Below are positions 1 through 6,370 of a DNA stretch of 16,834 nucleotides, piece by piece. The notes beneath the pieces were generated by a model, which was not told the origin of the DNA, made no database searches, and saw only the letters and a program-made list of their open reading frames with translations. The stretch is from Avoscillospira sp045580485. Its GTDB lineage: Bacteria > Bacillota > Clostridia > Oscillospirales > Oscillospiraceae. Both the position numbers and the translations under genes were made by a program. Position 1 is the first letter of the stretch, and each line of letters opens with the position of its first letter. Where the stretch lies: NCBI GenBank assembly GCA_045580485.1, contig JAZNNW010000166.1, positions 1-16,834 on the forward strand. Direction: 5' to 3'.

Positions 1-452
1 CTTCCAACGCCATCATCGTCGGCTTCAATGTCCGTCCCGATTCCGTGGCACAGGCTGCTGCAGCCCGCGCCAAGGTGGATATGCGGATGTACCGTGTCAT
101 CTATGACGCCATTGATGAGATTCAGGACGCCATGAAGGGTATGCTGGCTCCCAAGTTCAAGGAAGCCATCATCGGTCACGCCGAAGTCCGCATGACCTAT
201 AAGGTCTCCGCCATCGGCACTGTCGCCGGCTGCTTCGTCAAGGACGGCAAGATCGTCCGTGACGCCCAGGTCCGTGTCCTCCGTGACAACATCGACATCT
301 ACGAGGGTGTTCTGGGTTCTCTGCAGAGATTCAAGGATTCCGTCAAGGAAGTGGCTGCCAACTACGAATGCGGTATGACCATCGACAAGTACAACGACAT
401 CAAGGAAGGCGACATCTTCGAGTGCTTCATCATGGAGCAGATCAAGGAGTAA
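1..452 (+). CDS. infB: Translation initiation factor IF-2, C-terminal end (5' truncated by window)
   Basis: The reading frame is open from base 3, upstream of the first GTG at 45, and begins mid-protein with SNAIIVGFNVRPDS, so this is the end of a gene that starts outside the window. About 150 residues remain, matching the C-terminal part of bacterial IF-2 (end of domain III and domain IV/C2), with the typical stretches VDMRMYRVIYDAIDEI, GHAEVR and GTVAGCFVKDGKI. In the family this part binds formyl-Met-tRNA, and the GTPase domain lies further upstream. The gene ends with TAA at 450-452, three bases before rbfA, and its last codons carry the AAGGAG ribosome site of rbfA. The order infB-rbfA-nrnA-truB-ribF is the usual Firmicutes nusA operon tail. 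Identity is secure. Confidence 0.97.
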   Translation, partial: SNAIIVGFNVRPDSVAQAAAARAKVDMRMYRVIYDAIDEIQDAMKGMLAPKFKEAIIGHAEVRMTYKVSAIGTVAGCFVKDGKIVRDAQVRVLRDNIDIYEGVLGSLQRFKDSVKEVAANYECGMTIDKYNDIKEGDIFECFIMEQIKE

Positions 453-455
453 TGT

Positions 456-815
456 ATGGCATCTAATCGCAAAGGCAGAATCAATGAAGAGCTGCAGCGG
501 GAGCTGAGTTCTCTGATTCGCACCTTAAAGGACCCCCGTGTGCAGCAGTCCATGGTCTCCGTCACCAAGGTGGAGGCCACCGGCGACCTGCGCTACGCCA
601 AGGTCTATATCAGCGTACTGGATAAGGATAAGAGCAAAGAGACCCTCAAGGGTCTGCGGTCTGCCGGCGGCTGGCTCCGCCGGGAGATCGGCAGCCGCCT
701 CCAGCTGCGCTATACCCCCGAGCTGGTGTTCGAGGAGGATGATTCCATCGCCTACGGCGCCAGAATGTTCGATCTGCTCCGTTCTCTGGAAACCCCCAAG
801 GGGGGGGAAGAATGA
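456..815 (+). CDS. rbfA: Ribosome-binding factor A
   Basis: This 119-residue protein has the usual RbfA length and a typical start, RKGRINEELQRELSSLI, followed by LKDPRV and a KH-like core (VSVTKVEATGDLRYAKVYIS). RbfA binds free 30S subunits and helps mature the 5' end of 16S rRNA. The start at 456 is fixed by AAGGAG at 444-449, six bases upstream inside the end of infB. The stop TGA overlaps the ATG of the next gene (ATGA, 812-815), which suggests translational coupling. The last codons contain a run of eight G (800-807) that also forms the ribosome site of nrnA; such a tract is prone to slippage and to sequencing error, but the frame is intact here. Confidence 0.96.
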   Translation: MASNRKGRINEELQRELSSLIRTLKDPRVQQSMVSVTKVEATGDLRYAKVYISVLDKDKSKETLKGLRSAGGWLRREIGSRLQLRYTPELVFEEDDSIAYGARMFDLLRSLETPKGGEE

Positions 816-1756
816 GAACCGTGCAGGAGGCAGCCAAATGGCTGCTGGAACGGAATGACTTTCTGATTTTGACCCACCGCCGCCCGGACGGCGATGCCAC
901 GGGCTGTGCCCTGGCACTGTGTCTGGGTCTGCGGAGTCTGGGCAAAACTGCCCATATCTGGGAAAATCCCCAGTTTACGGCCCGCTATGCTCACCGTCTG
1001 GCAGGTCTCACCACCAAGGAAACCACCGGCACTGTCGTGGCGGTGGATCTGGCAACGGAAGGGCTTCTGCCCTTCGGCGGTGAAGACTTTGCCGGAAAAA
1101 CGGAGCTTTGTCTGGATCACCACCCCAGCAACACCGGCTATGCCGCCGAGACCCTCCTGCAGACGGAATGTGCCGGCTGCGGCGAGCTGATTTGGGATGT
1201 GCTGGAGGCCATGGGTGTGGAGATCACCAAGGACATGGCGGAGGCGATCTATATCGCCATCTCTACGGACAGCGGCTGTTTCCGCTTCGCCAATACCACC
1301 GCCCGGACCTTCCGGACGGCTGCCAAATGCGTGGAAAAGGGCGCAGATATTGCACCCATCAACCGGGAGCTGTTTGAGATCAAGACCAAGGGTCGCCTGC
1401 GGCTGGAAGCAAGGCTCATGAATGCCATGGAATTCTATGCCGACGGCAAGGTGGCCATCGCCTGCCTGCCCCAGCAATGGGTGGAGGAGCTGGAAGTCAC
1501 CGAGGACGATCTGGACAGCATTTCCGGATTCCCCAGAGCCATTGACGGCGTCTGCGTCGGTGTCATGGTGCGGGACTCGGAACCGGGACGGGCAAAAATG
1601 TCCGTGCGGACCGCTGCCGGCTACAATGCCTCCGACTATTGCTCCCGCTTAGGCGGCGGCGGACATGAAGCAGCTGCCGGCTGTTCCATCCCCGGAACTT
1701 TGGAGGATGGAAAGCAGGCGATTTTGCAGGTTTTAAGAGAAGAAGGCGTAATCTAA
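812..1756 (+). CDS. nrnA: DHH/DHHA1 phosphoesterase, NrnA-type oligoribonuclease / pAp phosphatase
   Basis: The 314-residue protein has the full DHH family metal-site set: H22, D26 and D28 in THRRPDGDATG, D79 in VAVDLA, the signature DHH at 102-104, and D153 in STDSG. The C-terminal DHHA1 substrate domain carries GGGGHEAAAG at 281-290. Family members with this layout degrade 2-5 nt RNAs and dephosphorylate 3'-phosphoadenosine 5'-phosphate, using Mn2+. The gene sits between rbfA and truB, where Firmicutes usually place nrnA (older name ytqI-like, recJ-like). Its ATG overlaps the rbfA stop. The 142 bases to truB are filled by repeat R1, so coupling to truB translation is unlikely. The exact substrate preference is inferred from family and position. 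Confidence 0.92.
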   Translation: MRTVQEAAKWLLERNDFLILTHRRPDGDATGCALALCLGLRSLGKTAHIWENPQFTARYAHRLAGLTTKETTGTVVAVDLATEGLLPFGGEDFAGKTELCLDHHPSNTGYAAETLLQTECAGCGELIWDVLEAMGVEITKDMAEAIYIAISTDSGCFRFANTTARTFRTAAKCVEKGADIAPINRELFEIKTKGRLRLEARLMNAMEFYADGKVAIACLPQQWVEELEVTEDDLDSISGFPRAIDGVCVGVMVRDSEPGRAKMSVRTAAGYNASDYCSRLGGGGHEAAAGCSIPGTLEDGKQAILQVLREEGVI

Positions 1757-1760
1757 ACAA

Positions 1761-1882
1761 GGCTCCCCTTGAGGGGAGCTGCCGAGCAAAGCGAGGCTGA
1801 GAGGTGTCCGCTGGCAGAAAGTTCCTGCACACACCTCTCCGTCATTTGCTTCGCAAATGCCACCTCCCCTTGAGGGGAGGCT
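1761..1882 (+). repeat. Intergenic hairpin repeat R1 (122 bp, MITE/REP-like family)
   Basis: R1 fills the gap between nrnA and truB. In order it has stem H1 (GGCTCCCC-TTGA-GGGGAGC, 1761-1779), stem H2 (GCCGAGC-AAA-GCGAGGC, 1781-1797, with a tandem G-A mismatch), arm GAGAGGTGT (1799-1807), a 23-bp core (1808-1830), arm ACACCTCTC (1831-1839), stem H3 (CATTTGC-TTC-GCAAATG, 1843-1859) and stem H4 (CCTCCCC-TTGA-GGGGAGG). The core is inverted relative to R2, R4 and R5. The ends form an imperfect inverted repeat. It lies inside the operon, so it is transcribed, and the ribosome site of truB begins just after its right end. No target-site duplication is obvious. Confidence 0.88.
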
Positions 1883-1898
1883 TTTAGGGAGTAAATCT

Positions 1899-2768
1899 AT
1901 GCCCTGTGGAATTATTGTAATTGACAAGCCCGAGGGCTGGACCAGTCAGGATGTGGCTGCCAAGCTCCGGGGCGTCTTTCATGAACGGCGGATCGGTCAT
2001 GGGGGTACATTAGACCCCATGGCCACCGGCGTTTTGCCCGTTTTTATGGGCAGAGCCACCAGAGCGGTGGAGTTTTTTGAATCGGCGGAAAAGGAATATG
2101 TGGCAGGCCTCCGTCTGGGTCTTGTGACCAACACCCAGGATACCACCGGTGAAGTGCTGGAAGAAAAACCCGTCACCGTCACCCGTGGAGAAGTGGAGGC
2201 TGTTTTGCAGCAGTTCTTAGGCAAACAGCAGCAGATTCCGCCCATGTATTCCGCCGTGAAGATCGGCGGCAAAAAGCTCTATGAGCTGGCCCGTCAGGGC
2301 AAGACTGTGGAGCGGAAGCCCCGTGATATCGAGATTTTGGAGCTGGAACTGCTGGAGGGCGAGGGTGCGGAGTACCGTATCCGTGTCCGCTGCTCCAAGG
2401 GCACCTATGTCCGCACCCTGTGCCATGACATCGGTGCCGCTCTGGGCTGCGGCGGCTGTATGTCCTCTTTGCGGAGAACCAAAGCCGGCTGCTATGATTT
2501 AGGCAAGTCCGTCACTATGGATGCATTGCTTGCCCATGAAAACCCCGAGACTTTGCTTCTAACCGTTGACAGTCTGTTTGCCCATCTGCCTATGCACACA
2601 GTGGGTGAAAAGCAGCTGAAGTATGTCTACAACGGCGCAGCGGTGAAGGCATCCATCCCCGAGGGTTTCTATCGAGTCTATGCCCCCGACGGTGCCTTCC
2701 TCATGGTGGGCAGAGCCAAGGACGGCATGCTCCATACAGAAAAGAGCTTTTTTGAGGTGAAGGAATGA
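1899..2768 (+). CDS. truB: tRNA pseudouridine(55) synthase
   Basis: The 289-residue protein starts CGIIVIDKPEGWTSQD and contains GHGGTLDPMATGVLP, where D39 is the catalytic aspartate of the TruB family; it converts U55 in the tRNA T-loop to pseudouridine. Further family motifs are EYVAGLRLG, PPMYSAVKIGGKKLYELAR and CSKGTYVRTLCHDIG. The start is set at 1899: TAGGGAG at 1885-1891 lies seven bases upstream, and homology begins there. An in-frame ATG at 1857 lies inside repeat R1 and would add 14 residues of repeat-encoded sequence with no ribosome site. The stop overlaps the ribF ATG (ATGA at 2765-2768). Confidence 0.96.
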   Translation: MPCGIIVIDKPEGWTSQDVAAKLRGVFHERRIGHGGTLDPMATGVLPVFMGRATRAVEFFESAEKEYVAGLRLGLVTNTQDTTGEVLEEKPVTVTRGEVEAVLQQFLGKQQQIPPMYSAVKIGGKKLYELARQGKTVERKPRDIEILELELLEGEGAEYRIRVRCSKGTYVRTLCHDIGAALGCGGCMSSLRRTKAGCYDLGKSVTMDALLAHENPETLLLTVDSLFAHLPMHTVGEKQLKYVYNGAAVKASIPEGFYRVYAPDGAFLMVGRAKDGMLHTEKSFFEVKE

Positions 2769-3646
2769 AACGGGTCATCGCCCTTGGTTTTTTCGATGGG
2801 GTCCATGTGGGACATGGAGCTCTGCTTCGCACTGCCAAAATAAAGGCAGAGGAACTGGGTGCAACGCCTGCGGCGCTGACCTTCGATCCCCACCCCAATG
2901 AGCTGATTTTCGGCGAAAAAACACCCCTCATCAATACCCTTTCTGAACGGGAGGCATTGATGACGGGCCTTTACGGTATGGAAGAAATGCTGGTTTTGCC
3001 CTTCGACCGGGCGTTTATGGAAATGGACTGGCAGGATTTTGTCAAAGAAGTGCTGGTAAAGCGGTTTTGTGCTGTCCATGTGGTCTGCGGCTTTGATTAT
3101 ACCTTCGGTCATCGGGGTCTGGGCAATGCAGAAAAATTAAAAGCCCTTTGCAGCGACCTTGGCATCGGCTGTGATGTGGTGGAAAAGGTGGAGCTGCTGG
3201 GGGCAGAGGTGTCCTCCAGCCGAATCCGCACCCTGCTGGAGCAGGGAAAACTGGAAGAAGCCAACACCCTTCTGGGGCATCCCCATTTTCTCTCTGGAGA
3301 AGTCATCCACGGCAAGCAGCTGGGCAGAGTTCTGGGCTTTCCCACGGCAAATGTGCCGTTGGAGGAAGGGCTTTTGATCCCCGCCCGAGGTGTCTATGCC
3401 ACCTGTGTGACCTGTGACAGCGGTGTGTACAAGGCAGTGACCAACATCGGCAGCCGCCCCACCGTAGGCGAAAGCACACAGATCACGGCAGAAAGCTATC
3501 TGCTGGATTTTGAAGGCGACCTGTACGGACAGTCCATGAAGGTGGAGCTGGTGAAATTCCTCCGCCCGGAACAGAAGTTCGGGAGCTTAGATGAATTGAA
3601 AGCTGCTGTCCTCAACGATATTGAAAAAGTAAAAGGCTCCCCTTGA
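2765..3646 (+). CDS. ribF: Bifunctional riboflavin kinase / FMN adenylyltransferase (FAD synthetase)
   Basis: This 293-residue protein makes FMN from riboflavin and then FAD from FMN. The N-terminal nucleotidyltransferase domain has GFFDGVHVGH, with the HxGH motif at 14-17, and SSSR at 150-153. The C-terminal riboflavin kinase domain has GKQLGRVLGFPTAN at 183-196 and the likely catalytic E243 in TAESYLLDF. It overlaps truB by four bases. The final residues Gly-Ser-Pro and the TGA stop (3644-3646) are read from the left end of repeat R2, so the element has redefined the C-terminus by a few residues. Both catalytic domains are complete. Confidence 0.96.
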   Translation: MKRVIALGFFDGVHVGHGALLRTAKIKAEELGATPAALTFDPHPNELIFGEKTPLINTLSEREALMTGLYGMEEMLVLPFDRAFMEMDWQDFVKEVLVKRFCAVHVVCGFDYTFGHRGLGNAEKLKALCSDLGIGCDVVEKVELLGAEVSSSRIRTLLEQGKLEEANTLLGHPHFLSGEVIHGKQLGRVLGFPTANVPLEEGLLIPARGVYATCVTCDSGVYKAVTNIGSRPTVGESTQITAESYLLDFEGDLYGQSMKVELVKFLRPEQKFGSLDELKAAVLNDIEKVKGSP

Positions 3647-3752
3647 GGGGAGCTGTCAGCGAAGCTGACTGAGAGGTGTGTGCAGGCAACCAATACCAAC
3701 AACCACCTCTCCGTCACGACTTCGTCGTGCCACCTCCCCTCAAGGGGAGGCT
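3635..3752 (+). repeat. Intergenic hairpin repeat R2 (118 bp)
   Basis: Same family and orientation as R1. Stem H1 is GGCTCCCC-TTGA-GGGGAGC. H2 is GTCAGC-GAA-GCTGAC and contains the GCGAAGC mini-hairpin. The left arm GAGAGGTGT is at 3671-3679, then a 23-bp core beginning GTGCAGGCA, and the right arm CCACCTCTC at 3703-3711. H3 is CACGAC-TTC-GTCGTG, in which both sides of the stem differ from R1, R3 and R4 in a compensating way. H4 is CCTCCCC-TCAA-GGGGAGG. Its first 12 bases overlap the end of ribF. TAAAA flanks both ends (3630-3634 and 3752-3756), a possible but weak target duplication. Confidence 0.88.
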
Positions 3753-3783
3753 AAAAAAATCCACCCTTTCGGGTGGATTTTTT
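3753..3783. terminator. Bidirectional Rho-independent terminator between ribF and the fumarase genes
   Basis: A perfect stem AAAATCCACCC / GGGTGGATTTT closes a TTTC loop (3767-3770), with a run of A on the left and of T on the right. It can therefore end the rightward ribF transcript and the leftward fumarase transcript, whose last gene stops at 3790. The core CCACCC-TTTC-GGGTGG recurs at the prfC/ileS junction. Confidence 0.93.
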
Positions 3784-3789
3784 ATGTCC

Positions 3790-4344
3790 TTATAAACTGT
3801 TTAAGTATTCCTGTCTGCCGGTTTCGTAGAGGTTGTTGCCTTCGGAGTCGATGATGACCACCACGGGGAAATCCTCCACTTCCAGACGGCGGATGGCCTC
3901 TGCGCCCAGATCTTCATAGGCGATGACTTCGGCCTTCTTGATGCTCTTGCTCAGCAGAGCACCTGCACCGCCGATGGCGCCGAAGTAGACGGCACCGTGT
4001 TCCTTCATGGCGTTGATGACATTCTGGTCACGCTTACCCTTGCCGATCATGCCGGTGTGACCCTGAGCGATGAGGATGGGGCTGTAAGCGTCCATGCGGT
4101 AGGAGGTGGTAGGACCGGCAGAGCCGATGGCCTGACCTTCCTTGGCAGGAGTAGGACCGACGAAGTAGATCACAGCATCCTTGATGGGCAGGGGCAGTTC
4201 CTTGCCCTGTGCCACCAGTTCGCAAAGCCGCTTGTGGGCAGCATCACGGGCGGTGTAGATGACGCCGGAGAGCAGGCAGCTGTCGCCTGCCTTCAAAGCA
4301 CGGGCATCCTCCCGGCTCAGAGGGGTCTTGATGGAAATGGCCAT
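3790..4344 (-). CDS. Fumarate hydratase class I, beta (C-terminal) subunit
   Basis: The 184-residue protein matches the C-terminal domain of iron-sulfur class I hydro-lyases: LSGVIYTARDAAHKRL at 26-40, GPTPAKEGQAIGSAGPTTSYRMD at 63-85 and GMIGKGKR at 98-105. With the alpha subunit it would interconvert fumarate and malate in the cytoplasm; the split form is common in anaerobes. L-tartrate dehydratase (TtdAB) has the same architecture and cannot be ruled out from sequence reading alone. The start at 4344 has AAGGAGGTAA just upstream, inside the end of the alpha gene, and one base separates the two genes, so they should be translated together. The gene is followed directly by the terminator at 3753-3783. 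Confidence 0.9.
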   Translation of the reverse strand: MAISIKTPLSREDARALKAGDSCLLSGVIYTARDAAHKRLCELVAQGKELPLPIKDAVIYFVGPTPAKEGQAIGSAGPTTSYRMDAYSPILIAQGHTGMIGKGKRDQNVINAMKEHGAVYFGAIGGAGALLSKSIKKAEVIAYEDLGAEAIRRLEVEDFPVVVIIDSEGNNLYETGRQEYLNSL

Positions 4345-4345
4345 A

Positions 4346-5185
4346 TCAAATTACCTCCTTCTGATGTCTGGTCACATGGCAGTTGATGTTGACAGCCACG
4401 GGCAGACCTGCAATGTGAGTGGGGCAGGTCTCGATGTTGACTGCCAGAGCGGTGGTCTTGCCGCCGAAGCCCTGAGGACCGATGCCGAGGGCATTGATCT
4501 TCTCCAACAGTTCCTTTTCCAGATCTGCATAGAAGGGGTTTTCGTTTTCGCTGTCAGCGTTGCGAAGCAGAGCCTGCTTTGCCATGAGGGCAGCCTTGTC
4601 GAAGGTGCCGCCGATGCCCACGCCCACCACGATGGGAGGACAGGGGTTGGGGCCGGCGTCTTCCACGACCTTGACCACGAAATCCTTGACGCCCTGCAAG
4701 CCGTCGGAGGGCTTGAGCATCTTGATCTGGCTCATGTTTTCGCTGCCGAAGCCCTTGGGGGCGATGGTGATCTCGATCTTATCGCCGGGGACGATATCGT
4801 AGTAGATCATGGCAGGGGTGTTGTCGCCGGTGTTGACCCGGTCCAGAGGATCACGGACAACGGACTTCCGCAGATAGCCCTCGGTGTAGCCCTGACGGAC
4901 GCCTTCATGGATGGCTTCACTGAGGTTGCCGTCCACATGGACTTCCTGACCGATCTTGACGAACACACAGGCCATGCCGGTGTCCTGACAGATGGGCTGG
5001 AACTTTTCATCGGCAATGGCGTAGTTTTCGATGATCCGATCCAGAATCTCCTGGGCCTGAGGCCAGGGTTCGCTGGCTCTGGACTGCTCAATGCAGTTTT
5101 TTACATCTTTGGGCAGATGGCAGTTGGCTTCGATACACAGGCGCTTGACCACTTCTGTGACCACGCCGGCAGAAATTTCTCTCAT
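4346..5185 (-). CDS. Fumarate hydratase class I, alpha (N-terminal) subunit, [4Fe-4S]
   Basis: The 279-residue protein carries the three expected cluster cysteines: C66 in PICQDTGMACVF, C182 in NPCPPIVVGVG and C269 in NINCH near the end. Also typical are KSVVRDPLDRVNTGDNTPA, KGFGSEN and GIGGTFDKAALMAK. In this family the cluster's free iron binds the substrate, so the enzyme is oxygen-labile, which fits an anaerobe. The start at 5185 has AAGGAGGC at 5190-5197. A consensus promoter lies 40-70 bases upstream. It is the first gene of a two-gene operon with the beta subunit. A tartrate dehydratase alpha subunit is the main alternative reading. Confidence 0.91.
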   Translation of the reverse strand: MREISAGVVTEVVKRLCIEANCHLPKDVKNCIEQSRASEPWPQAQEILDRIIENYAIADEKFQPICQDTGMACVFVKIGQEVHVDGNLSEAIHEGVRQGYTEGYLRKSVVRDPLDRVNTGDNTPAMIYYDIVPGDKIEITIAPKGFGSENMSQIKMLKPSDGLQGVKDFVVKVVEDAGPNPCPPIVVGVGIGGTFDKAALMAKQALLRNADSENENPFYADLEKELLEKINALGIGPQGFGGKTTALAVNIETCPTHIAGLPVAVNINCHVTRHQKEVI

Positions 5186-5223
5186 AAGTGCCTCCTTGTG
5201 GGGTTTTCAATCATTTCTCCCCT

Positions 5224-5252
5224 ATTATAGCGGACTTGGATAGGTATTTCAA
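5224..5252 (-). promoter_or_regulatory. Sigma-A type promoter for the fumarase operon
   Basis: On the minus strand, TTGAAA (5247-5252) and TATAAT (5224-5229) are separated by exactly 17 bases. The predicted start near 5217 leaves a leader of about 30 bases before the ATG at 5185. No operator-like repeat is evident. Confidence 0.85.
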
Positions 5253-5267
5253 GAAAAAAGTACGGAT

Positions 5268-5295
5268 AAAAAAGGCCCCCTTGTGTAAAGGGGGC
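5268..5295 (-). terminator. Rho-independent terminator formed by the left end of repeat R3
   Basis: Read on the minus strand, the stem GCCCCCTT / AAGGGGGC with a 5-base loop (TACAC) is followed by C and six T (5273 down to 5268). It lies downstream of ddh in the transcription direction and is the only intrinsic terminator seen between ddh and the fumarase promoter, so the repeat appears to provide the end of the dap operon. Confidence 0.8.
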
Positions 5296-5377
5296 TGTCA
5301 GCGAAGCTGACTGGGGGATTGTCAACCCCTCCGTCATTTGCTTCGCAAATGCCACCTCCCCTTGCACAGGGGAGGCT
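5274..5377 (+). repeat. Intergenic hairpin repeat R3 (104 bp, short-core subtype)
   Basis: Same order and orientation as R1 and R2 although both flanking genes are on the minus strand. H1 is GCCCCCTT-GTGTA-AAGGGGGC, H2 is GTCAGC-GAA-GCTGAC, then a shortened middle (GGGGGATTG...CAACCCCTCC) without the 23-bp core, H3 CATTTGC-TTC-GCAAATG, and H4 CCTCCCC-TTGCAC-AGGGGAGG. The H1 loop GTGTA and the GGGATT segment are shared with R5, defining a second subtype. The right end lies four bases from the ddh stop codon. Confidence 0.88.
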
Positions 5378-5380
5378 TAT

Positions 5381-6367
5381 TCAAAGCAATTCTTTCCGCA
5401 ATTCCTCACCGGATTTGGCAGAGAGATAAGCAGGGGGCACATCCAGAACAGTCTTGCAGCCCTTCATGCCCTCATCCTGCATCCGTACGGCGGCTCTGGC
5501 ATAGGCCACCAGCACGCTGGAGGTAAACTCCGGGTTGGAATCCAGTTTCAGAGAGTATTCCACACAGTGCTTGTTGCCGGAAGCGGAAGCACCGCTGCGG
5601 ATGACCATGCCGCCGTGGGGCAGTCCCTTGTGATCCCGATCCAGTTCCTCCTGAGAGATGAAATGGACAGTGGTATCGTAGTCTGCAAAATAGTTGGGCA
5701 TGGTGACGATGGCAGTTCGGATCGCCTCTTTGTCTACATCCTCTGCTGCCACCACATAGCACACTCTGGTGTGCTTTTCTCTGGTGGTCAAGGTGGGATT
5801 CTCGCCGGAGCGGACGCGCTTCAGCGCTTCTTCTACGGGAACGGTATACTGCCGGGCATCCAGAACGCCGGGGATACGGCGGATGGCATCGGAATGACCC
5901 TGGCTGACGCCCTTGCCCCAGAAGGTATAGGTGCTGCCCACAGGCAGAACGCACTGACCCCACAGCCGCTGCAGGCTGAACAGACCGGGGTCCCAGCCCA
6001 CGGAAATGAGGGTGATGTGACCGCTTTCCTTGGCGGCTGCATCGCAGGCGGCAAAGTGTTCGGGGATTTTTGCATGGGTGTCAAAGCTGTCCACCACATT
6101 AAAATACTTGGCATATTCCGGGGTCTGCTTGGGCAGATCCGTGGCGGAGCCGCCGCAGAGGATCAGCACATCCAGCTTCTCCCGGAAGTCCATTAAAGAA
6201 TCGATTTTATAAGCAGGGGTGCCTTCCGGCAAACCGGTCAGCTGGGCAGGATCTCTCCGGGTGAACACGCCCCGAAGCTCCATATCCGGGTTCTGCTGCA
6301 GTGCCAGCAGAACGCCTTTGCCCAGATTGCCGAAGCCCAGCACACCCACACGAATGGTATTGCTCAT
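5381..6367 (-). CDS. ddh: meso-Diaminopimelate D-dehydrogenase
   Basis: The 328-residue protein reductively aminates tetrahydrodipicolinate with NADPH and ammonia to give meso-diaminopimelate in one step, replacing the succinylase, acetylase and aminotransferase routes. It starts with the nucleotide-binding loop GFGNLGKG (11-18), then CGGSATD (71-77), FNVVDSFDTHAKIPEH, SVGWDPGLFS (122-131) and FWGKGVSQGHSDAIRRI (149-165), all typical of this enzyme. The ribosome site GGGAGG (6375-6380) lies in the last codons of dapB, and only three bases separate the genes. Being last in a dapA-dapB-ddh operon, it should share control by the lysine riboswitch. Its transcript appears to end in repeat R3. Confidence 0.94.
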   Translation of the reverse strand: MSNTIRVGVLGFGNLGKGVLLALQQNPDMELRGVFTRRDPAQLTGLPEGTPAYKIDSLMDFREKLDVLILCGGSATDLPKQTPEYAKYFNVVDSFDTHAKIPEHFAACDAAAKESGHITLISVGWDPGLFSLQRLWGQCVLPVGSTYTFWGKGVSQGHSDAIRRIPGVLDARQYTVPVEEALKRVRSGENPTLTTREKHTRVCYVVAAEDVDKEAIRTAIVTMPNYFADYDTTVHFISQEELDRDHKGLPHGGMVIRSGASASGNKHCVEYSLKLDSNPEFTSSVLVAYARAAVRMQDEGMKGCKTVLDVPPAYLSAKSGEELRKELL

Positions 6368-6370
6368 GTT

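Noticed and set aside
1857..1898. Upstream ATG for truB inside repeat R1
   Set aside because: No ribosome site; the homologous N-terminus and TAGGGAG both point to 1899.
3630..3756. Target-site duplication TAAAA around R2 as proof of transposition
   Set aside because: The match is short and A-rich, one base overlaps the element end, and the other copies show no comparable duplication.
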